Assembly (NCBI GenBank): GCA_002371155.1
Contig: DFGC01000016.1
Location: 1-15,987, forward strand
Origin: Alphaproteobacteria bacterium UBA3760
GTDB taxonomy: Bacteria; Pseudomonadota; Alphaproteobacteria; Rs-D84
DNA: 15,987 nucleotides
Reading direction: 5' to 3'
Below, piece by piece: positions 5,447-12,053 of this stretch. Positions within the stretch are counted from its first letter, which is position 1. Each line of letters begins with the position of its first letter. Below the pieces are notes generated by a model. It made no database searches. It was not told the DNA's origin and saw nothing but the letters and a program-made list of their open reading frames with translations. A program made the translations under genes and the position numbers.

Positions 5447-6715
5447 ATGAAAAAATTGCACTTTTTCGATTCGTTAAAATTAGTGTTGGCGACCGTCGCG
5501 TGCGTATTTGCATTTGCGCCCGCACATGCGGCGGACGAAATCAAAATTGCAACAACAAAATATAATGAACAACAATTTACCCAGGTGGAAACGGATTTGG
5601 ATGCGGCGCGCACGGTGATAAACGATTTGATAACCCAAATGCAAACGAACGCGGTCAATGTGTCGAAACTGGCGGTGGAAAAACAAACACGCCCGAATGC
5701 AACATGTCCCGTGGGTAAAAATTGCCTGTTGGTGACGGATCCAAATGGCGCGGAAAATTGGTATGAAATTATTGGTGCGGACGCGGTGCAATCATCGTCG
5801 AATGTGCCGGATTATTTTTCGTTCACAACAACCGCATTAAATGCGGGCGACAGTATATCGTTTGGTTTAACCCCATCGGGAACATTTACGGTCGATTGGG
5901 GCGACGGGTCAGAACCCCAGGTTATAGAACGCGCATTGGAAGATTCAAACGAATACAGTCATTCATACGCAAACGCGGGTCCCAAGACGATAAAAATTAC
6001 CGGACGCGCCAATGGATATTCGACGGGTAGTTCGACAGGCGTCCTTTCGTTTGGAAATGCATCACAAATTGCATCGATTGATGGGTGTTTGGGTGCAATA
6101 TTTCCAACATTGGGAAGTGCATCGGGTCAACAGCCACGGTTTCGCGGCACATTTTTCAGGACCCGAATCACATCAATACCGGAAAATTTATTTCGTGGCG
6201 TGACGGGTGCGGCACCAGGTATGTTTCAATACACATTTCAGCAAACCCGAATCACATCAATACCGGAAAATTTATTTAGTGGCATAACCGGTGCGGCGGA
6301 TAGTATGTTTCGTCAAACATTTCGGCAAACCCCAATCACATCAATACCGGCGGGTTTATTCAGTGGCGTGACGGGTGCGGCGGATTATATGTTTAATAGC
6401 ACATTTGACTACACCAAAATCACATCAATACCGGCGGGTTTATTTAGTGGTATAACGGATGCGGCGATTAGGGTGTTTGACGGAACATTTTACAATTGCT
6501 CAAATCTAACCGGATATATCCCGGAATCGACATTTGCGGGTTTAATCCAAAATAACAGTCCAGATGCAAACAATTTTATGTCGGGTATATTTGGTGGTGC
6601 AAGCGGTATGGCGACCACATGTCCACAAAACACGACCGAGGTTTCAACCCCATATAAATCCGCGTATTGGTCAATCGGCGGTGGCAACTATGCGGTAATG
6701 TGCCGCCCGAATTAA
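5447..6715 (+). CDS. Secreted BspA-like repeat surface protein with PKD-like domain
   Basis: An exported protein of 422 residues. A signal peptide covers residues 1-28 or 29 (charged start, hydrophobic stretch, AHA cleavage site). Residues 30-80 look helical, possibly a stalk. Residues about 125-187 resemble a PKD-type beta domain: FTVDWGDGS (147-155) and the YSHSYANAGPKTIKITG strand pair. From residue 234 come four tandem 28-residue repeats with the pattern TF..T.ITSIP..LFSGITGAA..MF, then a degenerate fifth; this is the BspA-type leucine-rich repeat known from surface proteins of host-associated microbes. Six cysteines in the mature part suggest disulfides. No LPXTG, lipobox or C-terminal anchor is seen, so how it stays at the surface, if it does, is unknown. 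AGGA precedes the ATG. Binding partners cannot be predicted. Confidence 0.85.
   Translation: MKKLHFFDSLKLVLATVACVFAFAPAHAADEIKIATTKYNEQQFTQVETDLDAARTVINDLITQMQTNAVNVSKLAVEKQTRPNATCPVGKNCLLVTDPNGAENWYEIIGADAVQSSSNVPDYFSFTTTALNAGDSISFGLTPSGTFTVDWGDGSEPQVIERALEDSNEYSHSYANAGPKTIKITGRANGYSTGSSTGVLSFGNASQIASIDGCLGAIFPTLGSASGQQPRFRGTFFRTRITSIPENLFRGVTGAAPGMFQYTFQQTRITSIPENLFSGITGAADSMFRQTFRQTPITSIPAGLFSGVTGAADYMFNSTFDYTKITSIPAGLFSGITDAAIRVFDGTFYNCSNLTGYIPESTFAGLIQNNSPDANNFMSGIFGGASGMATTCPQNTTEVSTPYKSAYWSIGGGNYAVMCRPN
6148..6483 (+). repeat. Four in-frame 84-bp tandem repeats
   Basis: Units begin at 6148, 6232, 6316 and 6400, exactly 84 bp (28 codons) apart; a degenerate fifth begins at 6484. The core ATCACATCAATACCGG is identical in all four units. 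The high DNA identity suggests recent expansion or ongoing homogenisation and hence possible repeat-number variation between strains. Confidence 0.92.
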
Positions 6716-6718
6716 AAT

Positions 6719-6745
6719 AAAAATGTCGGCGTCGCCGACATTTTT
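6719..6745. terminator. Bidirectional intrinsic terminator
   Basis: AAAAATGTCGGC (6719-6730) pairs perfectly with 6734-6745 around a 3-nt loop, giving a T-run on both strands. It separates the convergent secreted-protein gene and DUF167 gene. Confidence 0.9.
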
Positions 6746-6749
6746 CTGA

Positions 6750-6986
6750 TTATAATTCAACAGATATAACTTTATTGTGTGATGTTTCGCCACGAATTAT
6801 ATGAATTGATGAACGCGACACACCCCAATATTTTGCCAGCGCACGAATAACCGCATCGTTCGCCTTGCCATCTGTGGGCGCGGTTGTTGTATGCACGCGA
6901 ATCGTTCCGTCGTCATCAACGGTTATAGAATTTTGCCGCGCCCGTGGTATAACACGAACATTAAAAATCTGTTTGGAATTTGGCAT
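6750..6986 (-). CDS. DUF167 (YggU) family protein
   Basis: A small (78-residue) protein of the DUF167/YggU family, whose molecular role is not established. The family signature is clear: N-terminal FNVRVIPRARQNSI, the central TTAPTDGKANDAVIRALAK (about residues 34-52) and the final strand region with HNKVISVEL. The ATG at 6986 (a GTG codon precedes it directly) lies inside the last codons of the HIT gene, an overlap of 26 nt, with no good ribosome binding site of its own. Translation is therefore probably coupled to that of the HIT gene, and both would be on one transcript ending at the 6719-6745 terminator. Confidence 0.92.
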   Translation of the reverse strand: MPNSKQIFNVRVIPRARQNSITVDDDGTIRVHTTTAPTDGKANDAVIRALAKYWGVSRSSIHIIRGETSHNKVISVEL

Positions 6987-7308
6987 CACTCATCAAATGA
7001 ACATGAAAATGAAATACAGATTGCCCCGCACCCGCACCCGTATTGGCAACAATCCGAAAATTTCCGTTTATGCCCAATACGTCTGCGGTTTCACTGACTG
7101 CGTGCCAAAATCCAGCCTGGGTTTTAATATCGGCGCGTGTTGTAAAATCATAAATATCGGTATATTCGCCACGCGGTATCACCAACACATGCGTTTTGGC
7201 ACGCGGGTCTATATTTTGGAAAGCCACCGCATATTCGTTTTCAAACACGCGTGTGCTGGGTAATTCGTTGCGTAAAATTTTTGCAAAAACATTATTTGTA
7301 TCATACAT
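6961..7308 (-). CDS. HIT-family (HinT-like) nucleotide hydrolase
   Basis: Histidine-triad proteins hydrolyse nucleoside phosphoramidates and related AMP-linked compounds in the cytosol. The 115-residue product has the expected length. The catalytic HxHxH motif is seen as HFHVHLM (100-106), preceded by the glycine-rich NTGAGAGQSVFH segment, with the early IDPRAKTHVLVIPR strand (33-46). The ATG at 7308 follows AAAGGGA; an open extension to 7350 covers the promoter and has no ribosome binding site. First gene of a two-gene unit with DUF167, divergent from groES. Physiological substrate unknown. Confidence 0.94.
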   Translation of the reverse strand: MYDTNNVFAKILRNELPSTRVFENEYAVAFQNIDPRAKTHVLVIPRGEYTDIYDFTTRADIKTQAGFWHAVSETADVLGINGNFRIVANTGAGAGQSVFHFHVHLMSDAKFQTDF

Positions 7309-7339
7309 AATTAAATCCCTTTGGGTTATATATATGTAT

Positions 7340-7367
7340 ATAATACACAAATTTAGTATAAAAACAA
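7340..7367 (-). promoter_or_regulatory. Promoter of the HIT-DUF167 unit
   Basis: Minus strand: TTGTTT (7367-7362), 16-bp spacer, TATTAT (7345-7340). Its -35 box lies one base from the -35 box of the divergent groES promoter, so the two polymerases would compete. Confidence 0.6.
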
Positions 7368-7368
7368 C

Positions 7369-7397
7369 CTTGAAATGGGGTTTTAATGCACTATATT
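7369..7397 (+). promoter_or_regulatory. Heat-shock type promoter of groESL
   Basis: CTTG (7369-7372), 18 bp, CTATATT (7391-7397). This fits the alphaproteobacterial RpoH (sigma32) consensus CTTG-N17/18-CYTATnT as I know it; TTGAAA-N16-TATATT also reads as an acceptable sigma70 promoter, so both may be used. I see no CIRCE (TTAGCACTC-N9-GAGTGCTAA) operator, so HrcA control is unlikely. Confidence 0.65.
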
Positions 7398-7442
7398 AAA
7401 CCATGGCCGAAATGGCGTTATTATGTATAATAGGAGTTTTCT

Positions 7443-7730
7443 ATGTTTAAACCACTAAATAATTTTGTTTTGATGGAAAGAATAGTCGAAGACAACAAAA
7501 CCGCCGGCGGAATTATTATCCCCGACACCGCACGGGAAAAGCCTGTGATGGCGCGTGTGATTGCGGTGGGCGATGGCGAAATGCAAAATGGTGCGCGTAT
7601 CCCAATGACGGTTGCGGTTGGCGATGTTGTTTTGTTCGCCAAATGGGCTTCATCAATAAACGAGGTTAAAATCCAAGGCAAAGATTATGTTTTAATCAAA
7701 GAATCTGAAATATTGGGAATTGTTAAATAA
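7443..7730 (+). CDS. groES: Co-chaperonin GroES (Hsp10)
   Basis: Forms the heptameric lid of the GroEL chamber. The 95-residue product is complete. It begins FKPLNNFVLMERIVED, has the mobile GroEL-contacting loop near residues 16-31 (DNKTAGGIIIPDTAREK), the roof region around 45-55 and the C-terminal strand DYVLIKESEILGIV. The segment FAKWASSINEVKIQGKDY departs somewhat from the common KYAGTEVKLDG-type sequence. AGGAG precedes the ATG by 7 nt. It leads groEL by 15 nt in a two-gene operon, driven by a probable heat-shock promoter. Confidence 0.97.
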   Translation: MFKPLNNFVLMERIVEDNKTAGGIIIPDTAREKPVMARVIAVGDGEMQNGARIPMTVAVGDVVLFAKWASSINEVKIQGKDYVLIKESEILGIVK

Positions 7731-7745
7731 TCAAAGGATTTCAAT

Positions 7746-9362
7746 ATGGCAAAAGATATTATTTTTAATACAGATAAATTGGCGGCGGGTGTCGATAAAT
7801 TGGCAAACGCGGTAAAAATTACTATGGGCCCCAAAGGACGCACGGTCGTTATCGATAAATCTTATGGTGCGCCATCCGCAACCAAGGATGGTGTGACGGT
7901 GGCACGTGCGGTATCATTGGCGGACCCGGTCGAAAATATCGGTGCACGCATGGTTCAAGAGGTTGCCAAAAAGGCGGGCGATGATGCCGGTGACGGAACA
8001 ACAACGGCAACTGTGTTGGCACAAAAAATTATTCACGAGGGTCGTCGTGTTATCGCCGCGGGTATGAATCCGATGGACATCAAACGCGGAATTGATATCG
8101 CGGTGTCTGCGGTTGTGAATGACATCGAAAAACACGCGCGCCCGGTCAAAGATTCCGAAGAAATTGCCCAGGTTGCAACGATTTCTGCGAACGGCGACAA
8201 TGATATTGGCAAAAAAATCGCCGATGCCATGGCGCGTGTCGGTCGCGAAGGTGTGATTACGGTCGAAGAAGCCAAAGGTTTGGACACCGAAATCGATGTC
8301 GTCGAAGGTATGCAATTTGACCAGGGCTTTATGTCGCCATATTTCGTCACAAACAGTGAAAAAATGCTGGTTGAATTGGACGGCGCGCAAATTTTGGTTT
8401 CTGAAAAGAAAATCACCGGATTGCAATCTTTGTTACCGATTTTGGAACCGATTGCACAATCGGGTCGTCCGTTGTTGATTATCGCCGAAGATATCGAATC
8501 CGAAGCATTGGCAACATTGGTATTAAACCGCCTGCGTGGTGGGTTAAAGGTATGCGCGGTCAAGGCACCTGGATTTGGCGACAGACGCAAAGAAATGTTG
8601 AAAGATATCGCGGTTTTAACCGGTGCAACGGTTATTTCCGATGATATGGGTATGACATTTGAAAACATATCTATGGATGTATTGGGAACCGCCAAAAAGG
8701 TCGTCGTTGGCAAAGATTCATGTTTATTGGCGCATGGTGGCGGGGATGCTGCGGCAATCAAGGCGCGCGCCGATGAAATTCGCCAAGCAATTTCCACCAC
8801 ATCCAGCGATTATGAACGCGAAAAATTGTCTGAAAGACTCGCAAAATTGGTCGGCGGTGTCGCCGTTATCAAGGTCGGCGGCATGACCGAGGTCGAAGTC
8901 AAAGAGAAAAAAGACCGTGTCGATGACGCATTGGCGGCAACACGCGCCGCGGTTGCCGATGGCATTGTCGCCGGCGGTGGTGTGGCATTGGTTCGCGCGG
9001 TTGCGGCATTGGAAAAAGTCCATGGCGAAAATACTGACCAAAATGTTGGTGTCGATATTGTTCGTCGCGCAATTGTTGCACCGTGTGCACAGATTGCCGA
9101 AAACGCGGGTGTATCGGGCGAAATTGTTGTCGGCAAAGTTTCAGAATCAAAAGATTACAATTTCGGATATAATGCCCAAACGGCGGAATATGTCGACATG
9201 ATGAAATCTGGGATTATTGACCCCGCCAAGGTTGTTAAAACCGCAATTATGGCGGCGGCATCCACCGCGGGGGTTATGTTGACAACTGGTGTTGTTATGG
9301 CGGAAATCCCCGAAGAAAAATCAGAACCGAAAATCCCAGGCGGTATGCCGGGCATGATGTAA
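7746..9362 (+). CDS. groEL: Chaperonin GroEL (Hsp60)
   Basis: ATP-driven double-ring chaperonin that folds cytosolic proteins together with GroES. The 538-residue product is full length (usual about 545). Nucleotide-binding GDGTTTAT lies at 82-89 (Asp83), and a second catalytic aspartate is in RVDDALAAT (Asp394). The apical domain includes EGMQFDQGFMSPYFVT; the intermediate domain includes VGGMTEVEVKEKKDR. The C-terminal tail is short, GGMPGMM, instead of the longer repeated GGM seen in E. coli. AAAGGA precedes the ATG. Second gene of the groESL operon, ended by the 9361-9388 terminator. All key residues are intact. Confidence 0.98.
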   Translation: MAKDIIFNTDKLAAGVDKLANAVKITMGPKGRTVVIDKSYGAPSATKDGVTVARAVSLADPVENIGARMVQEVAKKAGDDAGDGTTTATVLAQKIIHEGRRVIAAGMNPMDIKRGIDIAVSAVVNDIEKHARPVKDSEEIAQVATISANGDNDIGKKIADAMARVGREGVITVEEAKGLDTEIDVVEGMQFDQGFMSPYFVTNSEKMLVELDGAQILVSEKKITGLQSLLPILEPIAQSGRPLLIIAEDIESEALATLVLNRLRGGLKVCAVKAPGFGDRRKEMLKDIAVLTGATVISDDMGMTFENISMDVLGTAKKVVVGKDSCLLAHGGGDAAAIKARADEIRQAISTTSSDYEREKLSERLAKLVGGVAVIKVGGMTEVEVKEKKDRVDDALAATRAAVADGIVAGGGVALVRAVAALEKVHGENTDQNVGVDIVRRAIVAPCAQIAENAGVSGEIVVGKVSESKDYNFGYNAQTAEYVDMMKSGIIDPAKVVKTAIMAAASTAGVMLTTGVVMAEIPEEKSEPKIPGGMPGMM

Positions 9363-9388
9363 AAAAACGCCCGTTTGGGCGTTTTTTT
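9361..9388. terminator. Bidirectional terminator between groEL and adk
   Basis: A7-CGCCC (9361-9372) pairs perfectly with GGGCG-T7 (9377-9388) around a GTTT loop. It overlaps the last two bases of the groEL stop codon on one side and two bases of the adk stop codon on the other, so both convergent genes share it. Confidence 0.93.
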
Positions 9389-9977
9389 AATGTTGGTTTG
9401 ATTGACCCAATGCGACATTTAATGCATTTTTAACATTTGCATAATTTTCTTCAATTGGGGCATCTGCAATCGGAATTTCTAAAAATTTAACCCCGGGCGC
9501 AGATTTCAACCAATTTATCGCCGGCATTGTTTCGTTGAAAAATATATCCAACCGACGACGAACCGCCGACGCGTCCGCATCATCGGCGCGCCCGCCCCCC
9601 ATTGTAATACGATTTTGGATTCTTTTTTTCATCAAAGATTCCGGTAAATTCAAATAAACCACGATTGTATCAAATGCACCGCCAAAATTTTTCACCAACC
9701 ATTCGGCCTGGGATTTTTTACGTGGGAAACCATCCAACAACACATTTTTATTTTCAGATTTATATTGTTCAATTTTTGATTTTAATAAATTAAACACATC
9801 GGTATCCGGCACCATTTCACCACGTTCCATAATTTTCTTTATCGGTGATGTATCCGGCAATCCACGCAACAACGCGCCTGTTTCAATATAGCCAAAATTT
9901 TTATTTTCATCCAAAAACTTTTTGGACATTGTTCCTTTGCCAGACCCCTGGCCACCCATCATCAGTATCAATTTCAT
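9387..9977 (-). CDS. adk: Adenylate kinase (short form)
   Basis: Interconverts ATP + AMP and 2 ADP in the cytosol. The 196-residue product has the P-loop GGQGSGKGT at 8-16, the AMP-binding region with TGALLR (33-38), the DGFPRKKSQ motif at 82-90 and a short LID segment GRADDADASAVRRRL (about 129-143). The LID lacks the 27-residue zinc-binding insertion of long-form enzymes. A UMP/CMP kinase-like specificity cannot be fully excluded for short forms, but adenylate kinase is the better call. AAGGAAA precedes the ATG at 9977. Not linked to secY or ribosomal genes, which is its common place elsewhere; here it is a monocistronic unit with its own promoter and terminator. Confidence 0.92.
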   Translation of the reverse strand: MKLILMMGGQGSGKGTMSKKFLDENKNFGYIETGALLRGLPDTSPIKKIMERGEMVPDTDVFNLLKSKIEQYKSENKNVLLDGFPRKKSQAEWLVKNFGGAFDTIVVYLNLPESLMKKRIQNRITMGGGRADDADASAVRRRLDIFFNETMPAINWLKSAPGVKFLEIPIADAPIEENYANVKNALNVALGQSNQH

Positions 9978-10005
9978 TTACTTTCCTTTTATTTTATGCT
10001 GGACA

Positions 10006-10033
10006 TTTATATCATTTTTGGAATGTTTTTCAA
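10006..10033 (-). promoter_or_regulatory. Sigma70-type promoter of adk
   Basis: Minus strand: TTGAAA (10033-10028), 16-bp spacer, TATAAA (10011-10006). The start is predicted near 9999, a leader of about 22 nt. Confidence 0.7.
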
Positions 10034-10055
10034 ATAAAAAATTACGACGATATGC

Positions 10056-10083
10056 TTGACAATATGATTTTTTGTGCTATTTT
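10056..10083 (+). promoter_or_regulatory. Sigma70-type promoter of the 177-aa coiled-coil gene
   Basis: Consensus TTGACA (10056-10061), 16-bp spacer, TATTTT (10078-10083). The start is predicted near 10090, followed by AAAGGTGAG and the ATG at 10107. Confidence 0.7.
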
Positions 10084-10106
10084 ACTAAAAACAAAGGTGA
10101 GATTTT

Positions 10107-10640
10107 ATGAATAAAAAATTGAAAAATATACTCATAATCGCTGTTTTTTTACCAGCAATATTACTATTAGTTGAGGAATATTATATTATGATATCTGGCG
10201 ACTATAGTTTTAAAACAAGAAAAGAACGCAAAGCTGAAAAAAAAGAGTTAGCGGATCGCGTCGCTTATTCGAAGTATATGGATAGTTTTGATATTCAATC
10301 ACACGAAGAAATTGAAACATTTTACGCAGATCTATCAAAAAAATGCGATTCAATTCACCAAACATATACAAACAAAATACAACAATTAGACAAACAATCT
10401 TCCCAACAATTCAACATAGCAGAACAATTACAATCAGAAATTGATACATGCACAGATAGTAATCGCATAGTACAACTGAAGGCCACAAAACAAAAATTCA
10501 TTAAATCTGGAATTCACTATTCAAACAAAGCATCACGACTTAGTTCGGAAATCGATCGCATTACAGATTCAATTATCCGGGAAACAAACTACACTCTACG
10601 CGAACCGCTTACCTTTTCACAATTTCAAAACACCAGATAA
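10107..10640 (+). CDS. Membrane-anchored coiled-coil protein of unknown function
   Basis: I do not recognise this 177-residue protein. A short basic N-terminus is followed by a hydrophobic helix (about 7-23) without a clear signal-peptidase site, so it is probably anchored in the inner membrane. A strongly charged stretch follows (KTRKERKAEKKELADR, 36-51), then a long Gln/Ser/Lys-rich helical region (about 65-165) with a likely coiled coil. It has one cysteine pair (C79 and C115 region). Its codon choice is more AT-rich (AGA, ATA, TTA, CAA) than that of adk and the flavoprotein on either side, and the CGCG-rich character of the neighbours is weak, which hints at later acquisition or loose selection. 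The gene has a good promoter and ribosome binding site and ends 4 nt before the convergent flavoprotein gene, with no terminator visible. Confidence 0.8.
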   Translation: MNKKLKNILIIAVFLPAILLLVEEYYIMISGDYSFKTRKERKAEKKELADRVAYSKYMDSFDIQSHEEIETFYADLSKKCDSIHQTYTNKIQQLDKQSSQQFNIAEQLQSEIDTCTDSNRIVQLKATKQKFIKSGIHYSNKASRLSSEIDRITDSIIRETNYTLREPLTFSQFQNTR

Positions 10641-10644
10641 AAAA

Positions 10645-11793
10645 TTATATTTCCAACGCATTTGCTGATGACCATGCCCATTGCAGGTTAAACCCGCCCA
10701 AATCGCCTGCGATATCCAGAACTTCGCCAATAAAATATAATCCGGGGCACAATTTTGATTCCATGGTTTTTGATGATATTTCGCGTGTATCAACACCACC
10801 ACATGTAATTTCCGCCGCGTCAAATTTTTGTAAATTAAAATCCGCAGGTGAAAATTTTATGTTTGTCATTTTTTCCGACAAATCACGCAATTCGTTATCC
10901 CGAAAATCTGCAATATTTCGTGTGTCGCCATCTGCAAAAAATTCAGCCACCCGTTCGGGCAACGCGTCCGACAAAATATTTTTTACCTGTTTTTTTGGCT
11001 GTAATTTTTTTTGTTGCTTTAACCAATCAAATGCATCACGCCCAGGCAATAAATTCATAACAAAACCATGTGATATATCACGCACAGATGCCCTATATAT
11101 CGCTGGTCCCCCAATTCCAAAATGTGTAAACAGCATTTCGTCCAAAATAATTTCATGCCCGATTTTTATTTCAACATTTAATGACACTCCAGAAAACCCC
11201 GCACCAAAAACATTTGTTCGCATTGCGCATAATCCTGGACGCGGGGGAATAATTTTATGCCCGAACTGTTTCGCTATTTTATACCCAATATCGTCCACAC
11301 CCAAATTCGCATACGACATGCCACCCGTTGCGACGACCAATTTTTCCCCAATAAAATCACCGCCATTTGTTGCAATAACAAAATCATCAGAATTCTTATG
11401 CACCCCCAGAACGCGCGTATTTAACACAAAATTTGCACCACGCGCATCATGCAATAACGCGTCAACCACCGCGCGCGCAGATTCTGCGAAATATCGCTCT
11501 GGGGTTTTTTCATAAAATTTTACATTATGCGATTGCGCCCAATCCAACATATCATGCCCAGAAAATCGCGCCAATGGCCCGCGTGTAAATTCAGGATTTT
11601 TTCCAAAATAATGTCCATGGTTCGCACGCACATTTGTAAAATTGCACTTGCCCCCACCAGACACCGCAACCTTGCGCAGGGGACGCGCCCCCATATCAAT
11701 AACACATACTGATTTTTTTGCCGCCACCGCGCGCGCCGCCGCCCATACGCCCGATGCACCCGCACCAATAATAATCACATCAAATTTTTGCAT
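10645..11793 (-). CDS. HI0933/BaiN-type FAD-dependent oxidoreductase
   Basis: Flavoprotein of the HI0933 (YhiN/BaiN-like) family; the physiological substrate is generally unknown. The 382-residue product matches the family length (about 390-410). It has the FAD-binding Rossmann motif GAGASG (9-14), the family hallmark KVAVSGGGKCNFTN (about 40-53), the second dinucleotide motif VVATGGMSYANLG in the middle, and the C-terminal FAD contact FIGEVLDIAGDLGGFNLQWAWSSA. The ATG at 11793 begins the conserved MQKFDVIIIGAG; the open frame extends to a TTG at 11847 encoding a Phe/Val-rich stretch, but that DNA is a terminator and promoter. There is no ribosome binding site; a TATAAT ends 6 nt before the ATG, so the mRNA is probably leaderless. 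Confidence 0.93.
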   Translation of the reverse strand: MQKFDVIIIGAGASGVWAAARAVAAKKSVCVIDMGARPLRKVAVSGGGKCNFTNVRANHGHYFGKNPEFTRGPLARFSGHDMLDWAQSHNVKFYEKTPERYFAESARAVVDALLHDARGANFVLNTRVLGVHKNSDDFVIATNGGDFIGEKLVVATGGMSYANLGVDDIGYKIAKQFGHKIIPPRPGLCAMRTNVFGAGFSGVSLNVEIKIGHEIILDEMLFTHFGIGGPAIYRASVRDISHGFVMNLLPGRDAFDWLKQQKKLQPKKQVKNILSDALPERVAEFFADGDTRNIADFRDNELRDLSEKMTNIKFSPADFNLQKFDAAEITCGGVDTREISSKTMESKLCPGLYFIGEVLDIAGDLGGFNLQWAWSSANALEI

Positions 11794-11799
11794 AATTTT

Positions 11800-11829
11800 A
11801 TTATATTGGTAAAAAACGAACAAAACAAA
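11800..11829 (-). promoter_or_regulatory. Promoter for a leaderless flavoprotein mRNA
   Basis: Minus strand: perfect TATAAT (11805-11800) with a weak TTTGTT -35 box 18 bp upstream. Only six bases (AAAATT) separate the -10 box from the ATG, so the expected start is the A of the ATG. Confidence 0.6.
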
Positions 11830-11830
11830 T

Positions 11831-11860
11831 AAAAAAACGCACAACAAATGTGCGATTTTT
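11831..11860 (-). terminator. Terminator of the tRNA gene
   Basis: Minus strand: CGCACA (11854-11849) pairs with TGTGCG (11843-11838), flanked by an A-run before and a T7 run after (11837-11831). It lies 25 nt past the tRNA CCA end. Confidence 0.82.
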
Positions 11861-11884
11861 CAATTTTCCATCATCAAAGACGGA

Positions 11885-11961
11885 TGGTGGGTTATGTAGG
11901 ACTCGAACCCACGACCAAAGCGTTATGAGCGCTCCGCTCTAACCAACTGAGCTAATAACCC
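11885..11961 (-). tRNA. tRNA with CAT anticodon (Met, or Ile2)
   Basis: A complete cloverleaf: acceptor GGGTTAT/ATAACCC, D arm GCTC...GAGC, anticodon stem GAGCG/CGCTT with loop CTCATAA (anticodon CAT), T arm GTGGG-TTCGAGT-CCTAC, discriminator A and a genomically encoded CCA (11887-11885). The anticodon stem lacks the three G-C pairs of initiator tRNA, and the acceptor stem starts with a normal G1-C72 pair, so this is not tRNA-fMet. Elongator Met is my preferred call. A TilS-modified tRNA-Ile2 reads the same at DNA level and cannot be excluded without comparison of all CAT tRNAs in the genome. Confidence 0.95.
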
Positions 11962-11970
11962 ACGGACATG

Positions 11971-11999
11971 ATTATTGCACCTTTTTTTGCAATGCGCAA
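11971..11999 (-). promoter_or_regulatory. Candidate promoter of the tRNA gene
   Basis: Minus strand: TTGCGC (11999-11994), 17-bp spacer, AATAAT (11976-11971). The start is predicted near 11964, three bases before the mature tRNA end. The spacer holds an inverted repeat ATTGCA (11974-11979)/TGCAAT (11988-11993). Confidence 0.5.
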
Positions 12000-12053
12000 G
12001 TCAAAAAAATTAAAACGCTTTATTTTCATATATTTTTATGCCAATATTGCCTC

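Noticed and set aside
7398..7442. CIRCE operator upstream of groES
   Set aside because: The TTAGCACTC/GAGTGCTAA inverted repeat is absent; CCAT/ATGG around 7401-7415 is too short to count.
8033..8800. 255-codon open frame opposite groEL
   Set aside because: Shadow of groEL codon periodicity; no ribosome binding site and no recognisable protein, while groEL is certain.
10763..11515. 250-codon open frame opposite the flavoprotein
   Set aside because: Antisense shadow of a well-supported gene, with composition typical of reverse-frame reading.
11794..11847. Upstream TTG start of the flavoprotein giving a Phe/Val-rich leader
   Set aside because: It lies in the tRNA terminator and the gene's own promoter; the conserved family N-terminus begins at 11793.
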